Assembly: GCF_023243045.1 (NCBI RefSeq) | Contig: NZ_JALKFX010000008.1 | Location: forward strand, 1 to 51,359 | Length of the DNA: 51,359 nt | DNA from: Frankia sp. AgB32 | GTDB lineage: Bacteria; Actinomycetota; Actinomycetes; Frankiales; Frankiaceae | Direction: 5' to 3' | Notes under the pieces: model-generated | Told to the model about the DNA's origin: nothing | Database searches by the model: none | What the model saw: the letters and a program-made list of their open reading frames with translations, nothing else | Shown here: piece after piece, positions 30,737 to 39,722 of the stretch | How the letters are laid out: the number at the start of each line of letters is the position of its first letter | Numbering within the stretch: the stretch's first letter is position 1 | Made by a program: the position numbers and the translations under genes

Positions 30737-33436
30737 TCAGGACACCACCGGCAGCACGGTCCGGACCGGTCCGCCTCGGGCAGCGTGAAAGCGCTCGTCC
30801 GGGACCCTCCCGTAGGTCGTGGTCCGTTGCCGAGCAGGGCGACCCGCTGCTGCGGCCACCTCCTCCAGCTCGGCCACGGACCGCCGCGAGCCGTGCTGCG
30901 AGCCGGCCATCCGGCTGATCGTCTCCTCCATCAGCGTCCCGCCGATGTCGTTCACCCCGCCGGCGAGCACCTGCCGGCAGCCGTCGGCGCCGAGCTTGAC
31001 CCACGAGCACTGGATGTTGTCGATGGACCGGTGCAGCAGGATGCGGGCCATCGCGTGCACCGCCCGGTTCTCCTGGACGGTGGGGCCGGGCCTCGCCACG
31101 CCGGCCAGGTAGATCGGCGAGCTGTGGTGGACGAACGGCAGCGCGACGAACTCCGTGAACCCGCCGGTGGTGTCCTGCAGGCGACGCAGCAGCCGCAGAT
31201 GCGCGACCCAGTGCGCCGGGGTGTCCACATGCCCGTACATCATCGTGGCGGTGGAGCGCAGGCCCACCCGGTGCGCCGCGGTGATCACCTCGACCCAGCT
31301 CGCCGTGGGCAGCTTGCCCTTGGTCAGCACCCACCGGACCTCGTCGTCGAGGATCTCCGCGGCGGTGCCGGGGACCGAGTCGACGCCGGCCTCGCGGGCC
31401 GCGGACAGCCAGTCCTCGATCGACATCCCCGTCCGGGTGACGCCGTTGAGGACCTCCATCGGCGAGTAGGCGTGCAGGTGCAGGCCGGGCGCGGCCCGCT
31501 TGATCTCGCGGGCGAGGTCGAAGTAGGCCGTGCCGGGCAGGTCCGGGTGGATGCCGCCCTGGACGCAGACCTCGGTCGCCCCGACCGACCAGGCCTCGGC
31601 GGCCCGGGTACCGACCTCCGCCAGGGACAGGGTGAACGCGTCGGCGTCGCCCCGCCGCTGCGCGAACGCGCAGAATCGGCAGCCGGTGTAGCAGACGTTG
31701 GTAAAGTTGATGTTGCGGTTGACGATGTAGGTGACGTCCTCGCCGACGACATCGCGGCGCAGCCCGTCGGCGAGCAGGCAGAGCTCCTCCAACGCCGTAT
31801 CCCGCGCCCCGAACAGGGTGAGCGCCTCGGCGTCGCTGATCCCGGCCGGGTCGACGCCGGCGTGACTCAGCGCGGACCGCAGGTCGGAGTCCAGCCGCGG
31901 CGGTGCGCCCGCGGCGCGCCGGCCGGTGCCCACCACTCCGTCGGCACCGGTGCCGGCCGCGCTGACCTCGGCGCGCAGTGCCGCCCAGTCGCCGTACACG
32001 GTGTCGAAGTCGGCCCGGGTCTCGCTGTGCCGGCCGACGGTGTCGACCGCGGTGTTCAGATCGGTCCGGCCGCTGTCGCCGAGACCGCCGTCGGGCTCCT
32101 GCCAGGGACGGCCGACCGGGCGGGCGCCCTCGGCGAGCAGCCCGTCAGGCCCGGCGAGGGCACGCACATGCCTCGCGACCCGCGGATCGAGCCACGGCTC
32201 CTCCTGGTACGGGGGGTAGACCGTGAGCCGCGGCCGCAGGGTGAAGCCGGCGTCGGCGGTCACCGCGCGCAGAACGTCCAGGTCGGGCCAGGGCCGCTCG
32301 GGATTGACGTGGTCCGGGGTGACCGGGGAGACGCCACCCCAGTCGTCGATGCCCGCCGCCAGCAGCAGGTCGCACTCGGCGGCGTCGATAAGGTTCGGCG
32401 GCGCCTGCACCCGCGCCGTCGGACCCAGCACGAGCCGGGTGACGGCGACGGCGGCGGCGAGCTCCTCGGCGCCGACGTCGGGCTCCGCGCGCATGGCGGT
32501 GTCGTCCTTCGCCCGGAAGTTCTGGACGATCACTTCCTGGATGGACCCGTAGCGCCGCGACAGCCCACGCAGCTCGAAGATCGTCTCTGCCCGCTCCGCC
32601 CGGGTCTCGCCGATACCCAGCAGCAGACCCGTCGTGAAGGGGACGGAGAGCCGGCCGGCGTCGGTCAGTACCCGCAGCCGGACCGCGGGCTCCTTGTCGG
32701 GCGAGCCGAAGTGCGGGCCGCCCGGCTCCGACCACAGCCGGGTCGCGGTCGTCTCCAGCATCATGCCCATCGACGGGGCGACCGGCTTGAGCCGGGCGAG
32801 CTCGGTCCAGCTCAGCACACCGGGGTTGAGATGCGGCAGCAGGCCGGTCTCCTCCAGCACGGCGATCGCGGCGGCGCGCAGGTAGCCCAGCGTCGAGTCG
32901 TAGCCGTGGGCGTCGAGCCACTCCCGGGCCGCGGGCCAGCGCTCCTCCGGACGGTCACCCAGGGTGAACAACGCCTCGGCGCAGCCGGCGGCGGCCCCCG
33001 CCCGCGCGATGTCCAGCACCTCGTCCAGGGACAGGAACGGCGCGGCCAGGCGGTGCGGCACGGTGGCGAACGTGCAGTAGTGGCAGCGGTCGCGGCACAG
33101 CCGGGTCAGCGGGATGAAGACCTTGGGCGAGTAGGTGACGACGCCCGGCCGGCCGAGCGAGGCCAGGCCCGCGTCACGCACCCGGCCCGCCGAGGCGCAC
33201 AGGTCGGCGAGGTCGTCGCCGCGGGCGGCCAGCAGCACCGCCGCCTCGACGGCATCGAGGGTGGCGCCGTCCCTGGCCCGGCGCAGCGCCCGACGCATGG
33301 CCGACGCGGTCGGCGCGGCATCGACCCGCGGTGACGGCGCACCGGCCGGCCCGGACGTCTCCGCCCGGCCCGGGGCATGGCCCGGGCCGGGCCTCGGGCC
33401 GTCCGCTCCGTCGGATGTCGCCACCGTAGTTGTCAT
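30737..33436 (-). CDS. fbiC: FO synthase, bifunctional CofG/CofH (F420 biosynthesis)
   Basis: This radical SAM enzyme makes the deazaflavin FO from tyrosine and the flavin-pathway diaminouracil. The 899-residue protein has two radical SAM halves: CofG-like with C114-x3-C118-x2-C121 ('[10 protein letters not shown]') and CofH-like with '[10 protein letters not shown]' near residue 583. Each binds a 4Fe-4S cluster. Both modules are of normal length, joined by a linker around residues 440-490 that is Gly/Ala-rich. The ATG at 33436 is chosen for the GAGGAAG upstream. It lies close to fbiA and fbiB, whereas in M. tuberculosis fbiC is located elsewhere. Confidence 0.96.
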   Translation of the reverse strand: MTTTVATSDGADGPRPGPGHAPGRAETSGPAGAPSPRVDAAPTASAMRRALRRARDGATLDAVEAAVLLAARGDDLADLCASAGRVRDAGLASLGRPGVVTYSPKVFIPLTRLCRDRCHYCTFATVPHRLAAPFLSLDEVLDIARAGAAAGCAEALFTLGDRPEERWPAAREWLDAHGYDSTLGYLRAAAIAVLEETGLLPHLNPGVLSWTELARLKPVAPSMGMMLETTATRLWSEPGGPHFGSPDKEPAVRLRVLTDAGRLSVPFTTGLLLGIGETRAERAETIFELRGLSRRYGSIQEVIVQNFRAKDDTAMRAEPDVGAEELAAAVAVTRLVLGPTARVQAPPNLIDAAECDLLLAAGIDDWGGVSPVTPDHVNPERPWPDLDVLRAVTADAGFTLRPRLTVYPPYQEEPWLDPRVARHVRALAGPDGLLAEGARPVGRPWQEPDGGLGDSGRTDLNTAVDTVGRHSETRADFDTVYGDWAALRAEVSAAGTGADGVVGTGRRAAGAPPRLDSDLRSALSHAGVDPAGISDAEALTLFGARDTALEELCLLADGLRRDVVGEDVTYIVNRNINFTNVCYTGCRFCAFAQRRGDADAFTLSLAEVGTRAAEAWSVGATEVCVQGGIHPDLPGTAYFDLAREIKRAAPGLHLHAYSPMEVLNGVTRTGMSIEDWLSAAREAGVDSVPGTAAEILDDEVRWVLTKGKLPTASWVEVITAAHRVGLRSTATMMYGHVDTPAHWVAHLRLLRRLQDTTGGFTEFVALPFVHHSSPIYLAGVARPGPTVQENRAVHAMARILLHRSIDNIQCSWVKLGADGCRQVLAGGVNDIGGTLMEETISRMAGSQHGSRRSVAELEEVAAAAGRPARQRTTTYGRVPDERFHAARGGPVRTVLPVVS

Positions 33437-33555
33437 GTCTTCCTCTGTTCCCGAACGGCGGGACAGGACGCCGCCGCGCACGCCGGCGGGACCTGCCCGC
33501 CGTCATCGATGTCGAAGGGAGAGCGTCGAAGGGATAAGTGCACGGGGCGTCGAAA

Positions 33556-33585
33556 GCATCCCGGGCCGCGCCACGCCCGGGATGC
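33556..33585 (-). terminator. Hairpin terminator downstream of the 93-residue gene
   Basis: GCATCCCGGGC and GCCCGGGATGC form a perfect 11-bp stem around an 8-base loop, followed on the minus strand by TTTCG. It lies between the small gene and fbiC, both on the minus strand, and probably separates their transcripts. A 12-bp direct repeat (GCGTCGAAGGGA-like) lies just beside it near 33505-33535. Confidence 0.7.
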
Positions 33586-33646
33586 GGGGCGCCCGGGCCG
33601 CCGACCGGGAGTGCCGGCGGCGGCCTGAGCGCTCCGGGTCAGGGGA

Positions 33647-33928
33647 TCAGGGGGTGACCCGGCCGGCGCGCCGGCCGGTGGCCGGGCGCCGCAGTCGTTC
33701 GAGCGTGCCGATCAGCATGTTCGTTCGGGAACGGGCGGCCAGTACGTCGTTGACGGCGTGGGCTCGATGATGCGCCCGAGCGGCGCCGTCCGGGGCCGGC
33801 GACGCGGCGGCCTGCCGCATCTGGGCCCGGCGGGCGGCGACGACCTGGGGGGCGCGCGCGCCGGCAAGGGCGCGGTTGAGGGAGGCGGACAGCGCTTCGA
33901 GACTCTTGGTGGTCCTGACCTCGGACAT
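33647..33928 (-). CDS. Small basic protein of unknown function
   Basis: A 93-residue, Ala/Arg-rich protein that I do not recognise ('MSEVRTTKSLEALSASLNRA', then 'RAHHRAHAVNDVLAARSRTN'). It is predicted helical and basic (His/Arg-rich), with no membrane segment or metal motif. AAGGA lies about 8 bases before ATG and a promoter of good quality lies about 30 bases upstream, so it is probably real. Its position between fbiC and a TetR gene suggests a link to F420 metabolism or to nucleic acid binding, but this is context only. Confidence 0.7.
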   Translation of the reverse strand: MSEVRTTKSLEALSASLNRALAGARAPQVVAARRAQMRQAAASPAPDGAARAHHRAHAVNDVLAARSRTNMLIGTLERLRRPATGRRAGRVTP

Positions 33929-33964
33929 GAGGGTCCTTCCAGGCGACGTGGAGAGCTCGTGTTC

Positions 33965-33993
33965 ATCACACAGCCCTCTCTAACCGGAATCAA
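33965..33993 (-). promoter_or_regulatory. Candidate promoter of the 93-residue gene
   Basis: On the minus strand TTGATT, 17 bases and TGTGAT match the housekeeping-sigma boxes at four of six positions each. The predicted leader is about 30 bases, ending at a ribosome site with AAGGA. Confidence 0.45.
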
Positions 33994-34027
33994 GAGAAAC
34001 CGCGTGACGGACGACACATACGGGGGG

Positions 34028-34039
34028 GGTGTCGACACC
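34028..34039. promoter_or_regulatory. 12-bp palindrome, possible TetR operator
   Basis: GGTGTCGACACC is a perfect palindrome in the 372-base divergent region between the 93-residue gene and the TetR gene. It lies about 35 bases upstream of the former's -35 box. TetR-family operators are often palindromes of this kind in their own divergent intergenic region. The rest of that region shows no gene. Confidence 0.35.
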
Positions 34040-34288
34040 TCACACTCGCGACGACGTACTGGTCATCCCCGGACGAGCACCTACCCATCCGGCCTACCCG
34101 CCGGAAATACCCTCGCTGACCTGGACTTTCGTCTAAGCCCAGTGGGCACGCCCCAGCCGCGACCACCCGCGACATGATTCACATCACCACCCAGAACTCG
34201 TAGGTGTGAAGCCTGGTGAAGCTGGGTATCGCAGCGCCAGCAGGTGTGCCGTCCGATGAATCACCGCTCATCTCCGGGCCGATGTCGC

Positions 34289-34294
34289 TACGCT
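34289..34294 (+). promoter_or_regulatory. Candidate -10 box for a leaderless TetR transcript
   Basis: TACGCT lies exactly six bases before the GTG start of the TetR gene. No Shine-Dalgarno sequence is visible between them, which suggests a leaderless mRNA. Confidence 0.5.
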
Positions 34295-34300
34295 GATCAG

Positions 34301-34909
34301 GTGCCACGAAACCGGCAGGACGTGCCCCGCGAGGAGCGGATCGAGGCGTTGCTCGCGGTGGCCGAGGAGCAGTTCCTGGCCCGCGGCTTCGCCGGAACCT
34401 CGATTGCGGAAATCGCCCGCTCCGCCGGGATCGAACCCGGCAGCGTCTACTGGTATTTCCGGTCCAAGGACCACGCGTTCGCCGCAGTGCTCAACCGCCT
34501 GCTCGACGTCGAGGTGGAACGGATCACCGGCCTGCCCGGCAACCCGGCCGAAAAGCTCTTCCTCGGCCTCGACTCGGTGGAACGCCGGCGCACGCTGCAC
34601 CCCTGCGTCGCGGAGCGGGCCCCGCACGCCGAGCCGGTGATGGAGTACCACGAGCGGCTGCACGAATGGCTGCACGGGCTCGCGCTCGCCGCGGTGCACG
34701 ACCTGGTGCCCGAGGCCGACCGTGCGCTCGCCGCCGACGCGGTCGTCGCCACCATCGAGGGCGGCCTCGCCAACCCCGCGCCGACCCGCCCGACCAGCCA
34801 TCTCGTGCACTTCCTGCTCGCGGCCTTCTGCAAGGACTCCGCGCTGCCCGCGAGGACGGAGTTCACCGGCTGGGTGGCTCCGCTGTTCGCCCGGCCCCAG
34901 CTCGGCTGA
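34301..34909 (+). CDS. TetR-family transcriptional regulator
   Basis: A 202-residue repressor-type protein. The N-terminal helix-turn-helix spans about 8-55 ('RIEALLAVAEEQFLARGFAG', 'TSIAEIARSAGIEPGSVYWYF', cut to its core). The C-terminal ligand-binding domain is variable, and its inducer is unknown. The start is GTG at 34301, where family homology begins. It is divergent from the 93-residue gene and lies 127 bases before fbiA on the same strand, so it may control these or its own promoter. Whether it senses an F420-related metabolite is speculation. Confidence 0.93.
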   Translation: MPRNRQDVPREERIEALLAVAEEQFLARGFAGTSIAEIARSAGIEPGSVYWYFRSKDHAFAAVLNRLLDVEVERITGLPGNPAEKLFLGLDSVERRRTLHPCVAERAPHAEPVMEYHERLHEWLHGLALAAVHDLVPEADRALAADAVVATIEGGLANPAPTRPTSHLVHFLLAAFCKDSALPARTEFTGWVAPLFARPQLG

Positions 34910-35036
34910 CCCCGCACCGCGGCACCCCCGGGCGAGGCGTCCGGCCCCGCCCGGGACGGACCGACCTCGCCGGCGCGAACGCGCCCGACCCGGCCGGTGG
35001 GTCACGGCACGCGCCTCGGTGCCAGGATCGATCGTT

Positions 35037-36029
35037 GTGAGAGTGACAGCCCTGGCCGGCGGAATCGGCGCCGCCCGTTTCCTGCGCGGCGTCCGCGCCG
35101 CCCTGCCCGACGCCGACGTGACGGTGATCGGCAACACCGGCGACGACATCACCCTGCACGGTCTGCGGATCTGCCCGGACCTGGACACCGTGATGTACAC
35201 CCTCGGCGGCGGCATCTCCGCCGAACGTGGCTGGGGACGCGAGGGCGAGACGTTCGTCGTCGCCGAGGAGCTCGCCGCCTACGGCGTCGGCCCGTCCTGG
35301 TTCGGCCTCGGCGACCGGGACCTGGCGACCCACCTCGTGCGCACCCAGATGCTCGACGCCGGCCATCCCCTGTCCGACGTCACCCAGGCGATCTGCGACC
35401 GGTGGCAGCCGGGGGTCCGGCTGCTGCCGATGACGAACGAGCGGGTCGAGACCCACGTGGTGATCAACGACGAGGGTGGCCAGCGCGCCGTGCACTTCCA
35501 GGAGTGGTGGCTGCGGCTGCGCGCCGCCGTGCCGGCGCAGGCCATCGTCCCGCTGCGGGCGGAGTCCGCGACGCCCGCGCCGGGCGTGCTCGACGCCATC
35601 GGGGAGGCCGACGTCGTGCTGTTCCCGCCCTCGAACCCGGTGGTGTCGATCGGCACGATCCTGGCGATACCCGGCGTCCGCGACGCGGTGGCGCGGACCC
35701 CGGCGCCCGTCGTCGGGGTCTCCCCGATCATCGGCGGGGCGGCGGTGCGGGGGATGGCCGACGCCTGCCTGACCGCGATCGGTGTGGAGACCTCGGCGCA
35801 GGCGGTCGGGGTGCACTACGGCGGCCGGGGGCGCGGCGCCTCCTCGTCGCCGGGCACGGACGGCGAGCAGGCGCGACCGGCGGGCCTGCTCGACGGCTGG
35901 CTGGTGGACACCGTGGACGCCGCCGCGGTGGTCCCTGGCGCCGTCGTGGCGTCCCGGCCGTTGCTGATGACCGACCTGCCCGCGACCGAGGCGATCGTCC
36001 GGGCGGCCCTGGAGCTCGCCGGTGTCTGA
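35037..36029 (+). CDS. fbiA: 2-phospho-L-lactate transferase (CofD/FbiA)
   Basis: It joins FO and the activated phospho-lactate/phosphoenolpyruvyl guanosine to make (dehydro)F420-0. The 330-residue protein begins '[20 protein letters not shown]', with the GTP-dependent enzyme's glycine-rich loop, and has '[20 protein letters not shown]', '[15 protein letters not shown]' and '[14 protein letters not shown]'. The GTG start is where homology begins; AGGA lies about 11 bases upstream. Near residues 255-275 a low-complexity insertion ('[19 protein letters not shown]') occurs before the final domain. It overlaps fbiB by eight bases. Confidence 0.95.
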   Translation: MRVTALAGGIGAARFLRGVRAALPDADVTVIGNTGDDITLHGLRICPDLDTVMYTLGGGISAERGWGREGETFVVAEELAAYGVGPSWFGLGDRDLATHLVRTQMLDAGHPLSDVTQAICDRWQPGVRLLPMTNERVETHVVINDEGGQRAVHFQEWWLRLRAAVPAQAIVPLRAESATPAPGVLDAIGEADVVLFPPSNPVVSIGTILAIPGVRDAVARTPAPVVGVSPIIGGAAVRGMADACLTAIGVETSAQAVGVHYGGRGRGASSSPGTDGEQARPAGLLDGWLVDTVDAAAVVPGAVVASRPLLMTDLPATEAIVRAALELAGV

Positions 36030-37377
36030 CCCGACCGGTCAGGACGGTGCTGCCGCCAGGAAGCCGCCCAGCGCCGAGCTGGAGGTCTTCGGCCTCGCCG
36101 GCATCGGGGAGGTCCGGCCGGGTGACGACCTCGCCTCGGTCGTGGCCGGCGCCGTGGCGCGCGGGCGCCCGCGCGTCGACGGGGACGTCCTCGTCGTCAC
36201 CTCGAAGATCGTCTCGAAGGCGGAGGGACGGCTGATCCCGGCCGGCGGCAGCCGGGAGGCCGTCCGGCAGGCCGCGATCGACGCCGAGACCGTCCGCGAG
36301 GTGGCCAGTCGCGGGCCGACCAGGATCGTCGAGACGCGCCATGGGCTCGTCCTGGCCAGCGCCGGCGTCGACGCGTCGAACGTCGCGGCCGACGCGATCG
36401 CGCTGCTCCCGGTGGACCCCGACGCGAGCGCGGCCCGCCTGCGCGCAGGCATCGCCGCCCGGCTGGGGGTGGACGTGGCGGTGGTGGTCACCGACACGGC
36501 CGGACGCCCGTGGCGCAAGGGCCTGACCGACCTGGCGATCGGCGTGGCCGGCATGGCCGCGTTGCGCAGCCACATCGGCGACGTCGACGGCTATGGCAAC
36601 GAGCTGGGCATGACCGAGGTCGCCGAGGCTGACGAGCTGGCCGCCGCGGCCGACCTGGTCAAGGGCAAGCTCGGGGCGACCCCGGTGGCCGTGGTCCGTG
36701 GCTACGCCTGGCTCGCGGACGACGGGCGGGGGGCGCGGTCGCTGGTGCGCCCGTCCGGCGAGGACATGTTCCGCCTCGGCACGCTGGAGGCCCGCCGCTC
36801 GGCGCTGTCGGAGCGGCGCACGGTGCGGGAGTTCACTGCCGACCCGGTCGATCCGGCTGCGGTGCGCCGCGCGGTCGCGGCGGCGCTGACCGCGCCCGCG
36901 CCGCATCACACCACGCCGTGGCGGTTCGTGATCGTCGCCGAGCGGCGCGCGGAGCTGCTCGCCGCGATGGCCGACGCCTGGGCCGACGACCTGCGCCGCG
37001 ACGGGTTCGACGAGGAGTCGATCGGCCGGCGGCTGCGCCGCGGGGACGTGCTGCGGCGCGCTCCGCTGCTGATCGTGCCGATCATGGCGCTGGACGGCGC
37101 GCACCCCTACCCGGACGAGCGACGCGGCCGCGCCGAGGAGCGGATGTTCACCGTCGCCGTCGGCGCGGGAGTGCAGAACCTGCTGGTCGCGCTGGCCACC
37201 GAGGGACTCGGCTCCTGCTGGGTGTCCTCGACGTTGTTCTGCGCCGACGTGGTGACCCGCGTGCTGGACCTGCCGGCCGACTGGGTGCCGATGGGCACGG
37301 TCGGCGTCGGCCACGCCGCCGCGCCGGCGGCCCCCCGGGCGCCGCGCGATCCGGACGGGTACCTGCTGTACCGGTGA
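36022..37377 (+). CDS. fbiB: F420-0:gamma-glutamyl ligase / dehydro-F420-0 reductase (FbiB)
   Basis: It adds the glutamate tail to F420-0 and reduces the dehydro intermediate. The 451-residue protein is a fusion of CofE-like ligase (about 20-245: '[14 protein letters not shown]', '[20 protein letters not shown]') and an FMN-binding nitroreductase-type domain (about 255-451: '[20 protein letters not shown]', '[12 protein letters not shown]', '[10 protein letters not shown]'), as in mycobacterial FbiB. The GTG start lies inside the fbiA 3' end, so they are cotranscribed. Domain order and length match the family. Confidence 0.96.
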   Translation: MSDPTGQDGAAARKPPSAELEVFGLAGIGEVRPGDDLASVVAGAVARGRPRVDGDVLVVTSKIVSKAEGRLIPAGGSREAVRQAAIDAETVREVASRGPTRIVETRHGLVLASAGVDASNVAADAIALLPVDPDASAARLRAGIAARLGVDVAVVVTDTAGRPWRKGLTDLAIGVAGMAALRSHIGDVDGYGNELGMTEVAEADELAAAADLVKGKLGATPVAVVRGYAWLADDGRGARSLVRPSGEDMFRLGTLEARRSALSERRTVREFTADPVDPAAVRRAVAAALTAPAPHHTTPWRFVIVAERRAELLAAMADAWADDLRRDGFDEESIGRRLRRGDVLRRAPLLIVPIMALDGAHPYPDERRGRAEERMFTVAVGAGVQNLLVALATEGLGSCWVSSTLFCADVVTRVLDLPADWVPMGTVGVGHAAAPAAPRAPRDPDGYLLYR

Positions 37378-37533
37378 GGACGGTCGCGGCCGGGTACGGC
37401 TGGCTAGCGGATGGAACGTGACGGTATGGGGGGTGACCCGACGCACCCGGTCCGGCCCGTCCGGGTGCTCACCGGCGGGTCGGATGCATCCTGCCCGTGT
37501 GAAGTGGTTCGACACTTCGTAGGATCAGCCCCC

Positions 37534-38349
37534 GTGGGGAAGAAGAACGCCGAACGCAACGCCCGGCTCGATCAGTTGCGTCGCGAGCAGAAGCGCAAGG
37601 AGCGTCGTCGCGCGCTGGCCATCTATGGGACAGCCGGTGGCGTCGTGCTGGTTCTGCTGGTTGGGATCATCATCTACGCGATCTCCGACAACAACGCCAA
37701 GAGCAGGACGCACCAGGTCGGCTATGTGGCCTCGGCCTCGTCGGCGGCGACCGCGGCCGGCTGCACGGGCACGGTGAACGATGCCTCCCAGGGCAGCACG
37801 CACGTCGCCACGACGGTGGACTACAAGTCGTCGCCGCCCTCGTCCGGCAGCCACAATCCCGATCCGCTGCCCGATGGCATCTCGTTCTACAACCCGAAGT
37901 CGAACATTCGGATCGAACGGGCCGTGCACAACCTGGAGCACGGCTTCATCGTCGGCTGGTACGACCCGAGCCTGCCCACCGCCCAGGTCGACAAGCTGCG
38001 GTCGCTGGCGGCGGACGCCGGCCCGCGGTTCATCGGTGTCCCCTGGACCCGCGGCACGTTCCCGCAGGGCAAGCACTTCGTCCTCACCGCGTGGGACCGC
38101 ACCCAGCGGTGCACCACGGTGTCCGCGGACGTGATCAAGGACTTCGTCGCCAAGCACGCCAACCCGGACCCGGCCGGCGCGACCTGGGACTCCCCGACCG
38201 CACCCGAGTCGGGCGCCCAGGGCGGCACCCTCGACGTCTCCGCGGACGGCCCGCTGGCCGCCGCCCAGAGCGGCTCGTCCACGGCCACGCCGGCCCCGGG
38301 CGCGGGAACCATGTCGGTGTCGCCGAGCAGCCCGACGCCGGCCCCCTGA
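37534..38349 (+). CDS. DUF3105 membrane-anchored protein
   Basis: A 271-residue protein with a very basic N-terminus (Lys/Arg-rich, 1-28), one membrane helix (about 30-50, 'GVVLVLLVGIIIYAISD') and an exported DUF3105 domain ('HNPDPLPDGISFYNPKSNIR', 'AVHNLEHGFIVGWYDP', with conserved His/Glu/His). The C-terminal 60 residues are Ser/Pro/Ala-rich. The function of DUF3105 is unknown. The GTG has AGGA nine bases upstream; TAGGAT eight bases before it could alternatively be a -10 box. Confidence 0.86.
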   Translation: MGKKNAERNARLDQLRREQKRKERRRALAIYGTAGGVVLVLLVGIIIYAISDNNAKSRTHQVGYVASASSAATAAGCTGTVNDASQGSTHVATTVDYKSSPPSSGSHNPDPLPDGISFYNPKSNIRIERAVHNLEHGFIVGWYDPSLPTAQVDKLRSLAADAGPRFIGVPWTRGTFPQGKHFVLTAWDRTQRCTTVSADVIKDFVAKHANPDPAGATWDSPTAPESGAQGGTLDVSADGPLAAAQSGSSTATPAPGAGTMSVSPSSPTPAP

Positions 38350-38393
38350 GCGGGATCGGCTGAGCGGGCTGGATCGGCGGCGCGCGGCCCGAA

Positions 38394-38425
38394 CCTGAGC
38401 GTCCCCGGCCGCGGGGACGCTCAGG
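38394..38425. terminator. Bidirectional terminator overlapping the clamp gene stop
   Basis: CCTGAGCGTCCCC and GGGGACGCTCAGG form a perfect 13-bp stem with loop GGCCGC. It lies between two convergent genes, and its right arm includes the stop codon of the sliding-clamp paralogue. Confidence 0.8.
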
Positions 38426-39605
38426 ACGCCGTGTCGGTCCGGATCGGCATCAGCAGGTAGCGGAAGGCGCCCCCGTCCGGGGACCCCCGCCCGCCCCCGC
38501 TGTCCTTGCCGGTGAGCACCACGGGGCGCGCGGAGGCCTGCGCCGGATCCGCGGCGACGAAGCCGATCGTCGCCTCGTCGTCCTCCACCGCCCCCAGCCC
38601 GTCCAGCAGATAGGACGGGTTGAGCAGCACCGACAGCTCCGGACCCGTGTACTCGACCGGGATCGTCTCGCTGGCCTGCGCCCCGTCGCCGTCACCGGCC
38701 TCGGCGACGACCTGGTCCTGGGTGAAGGTGAAGCGCAGCGGCGCCGTGCGGGTGGCGACCACGGCGACCCGGCGGACCGCCGCCGCCAGCTCCGCGGTCT
38801 GGGCGGTGGCGACGTGGGCGACCGTCTCGGGCAGCAGTTTGCGGTAGTTGGGGAACGTACCGTCGATGAGCCGGACGATGGTCTGCCGGCCGGCTGCGGC
38901 GAACCCCAGCCGCGCCCCCACCGGGTCGGAGATGTCGAGCCCGACCACGATCCGGGACGCGGAGGTCTGCGTGCGGGCCACGTCGGCGAGGACCTTGGCC
39001 GGAACGTGGGCCAGCGCCCAGGGGTCCTCGACGGTCGGCTGCCAGGGAATTCCCCGCACGGCCAGGCGGTAGCGGTCGGTGGCGGCGAGGCTCAGCCCGC
39101 GGCCGGAGATCTCCAGCCGGACCGCGGTCAGCACCGGGACCGTCTCGTCCCGGCCGGCCGCCGGGGCGACCTGGCCGACCGCCTCCGCGAAGCCAAGGGT
39201 GTCGACCTCCCCGATCGGCGCGGGGAAACTCGGCAGCTCCGGATAGTCGGCCGGGTCCATCAGCGGCACGGTGAACCGCACGCTGCCGCAGCGCAGCAGC
39301 AGCCGGTCCCCCTGCGCGGCGACCTGGATCACTGCCGCCGGCAGGCTGCGCACGATGTCGGCCAGCAGCCGGCCCGGCACCAGCACCCGCCCGGGTTCCG
39401 CCACGGTCGCCGCAACCGGGGCCCGCACCGCGACCTCCGTGTCGTACGCGCAGACCACCAGGCCGGTGGCGGCGGCGGAACCCGCGGTCGCGTCGAGCAG
39501 AAGACCGGTCAGGGCATTCGGGGTCAGACCCGGCCGACTGGGCAGATTTCGGGCGGCCCAGCCGGTCGCGTCGGCGAGCACGTCGCGTTCCACGCTGAAC
39601 CTCAT
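38421..39605 (-). CDS. DNA polymerase III beta-clamp paralogue
   Basis: A 394-residue protein with the three-domain beta-clamp fold: 'MRFSVERDVLADATGWAARN' opens domain 1, 'RLEISGRGLSLAATDRYRLA' lies in domain 2, and 'YLLDGLGAVEDDEATIGFV' and the terminal 'YLLMPIRTDTAS' (clamp hydrophobic-pocket region) close domain 3. The principal dnaN normally sits beside dnaA and recF at the origin; here the neighbours are envelope genes and no such genes are present, so this is likely a second copy, as also occurs in Streptomyces. A tail region near residue 370 is Gly-rich ('GKDSGGGRGSPDGGAF'). Confidence 0.85.
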   Translation of the reverse strand: MRFSVERDVLADATGWAARNLPSRPGLTPNALTGLLLDATAGSAAATGLVVCAYDTEVAVRAPVAATVAEPGRVLVPGRLLADIVRSLPAAVIQVAAQGDRLLLRCGSVRFTVPLMDPADYPELPSFPAPIGEVDTLGFAEAVGQVAPAAGRDETVPVLTAVRLEISGRGLSLAATDRYRLAVRGIPWQPTVEDPWALAHVPAKVLADVARTQTSASRIVVGLDISDPVGARLGFAAAGRQTIVRLIDGTFPNYRKLLPETVAHVATAQTAELAAAVRRVAVVATRTAPLRFTFTQDQVVAEAGDGDGAQASETIPVEYTGPELSVLLNPSYLLDGLGAVEDDEATIGFVAADPAQASARPVVLTGKDSGGGRGSPDGGAFRYLLMPIRTDTAS

Positions 39606-39722
39606 GGGGCCGATTCTCCCCGCCATCATCCGGAAATCGCCGCATTCACAGCGAGTGTCCGCGCCCGTTGACCAGCTTTCGCACCTGCGGGGACACCTGG
39701 GCCACACCCGAAGGGACCCGCC

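Noticed and set aside
30734-33334. 866-codon plus-strand frame opposite fbiC
   Set aside because: fbiC has both radical SAM motifs and normal length. The opposite frame shows no motif and a His/Arg/Gln-rich shadow composition.
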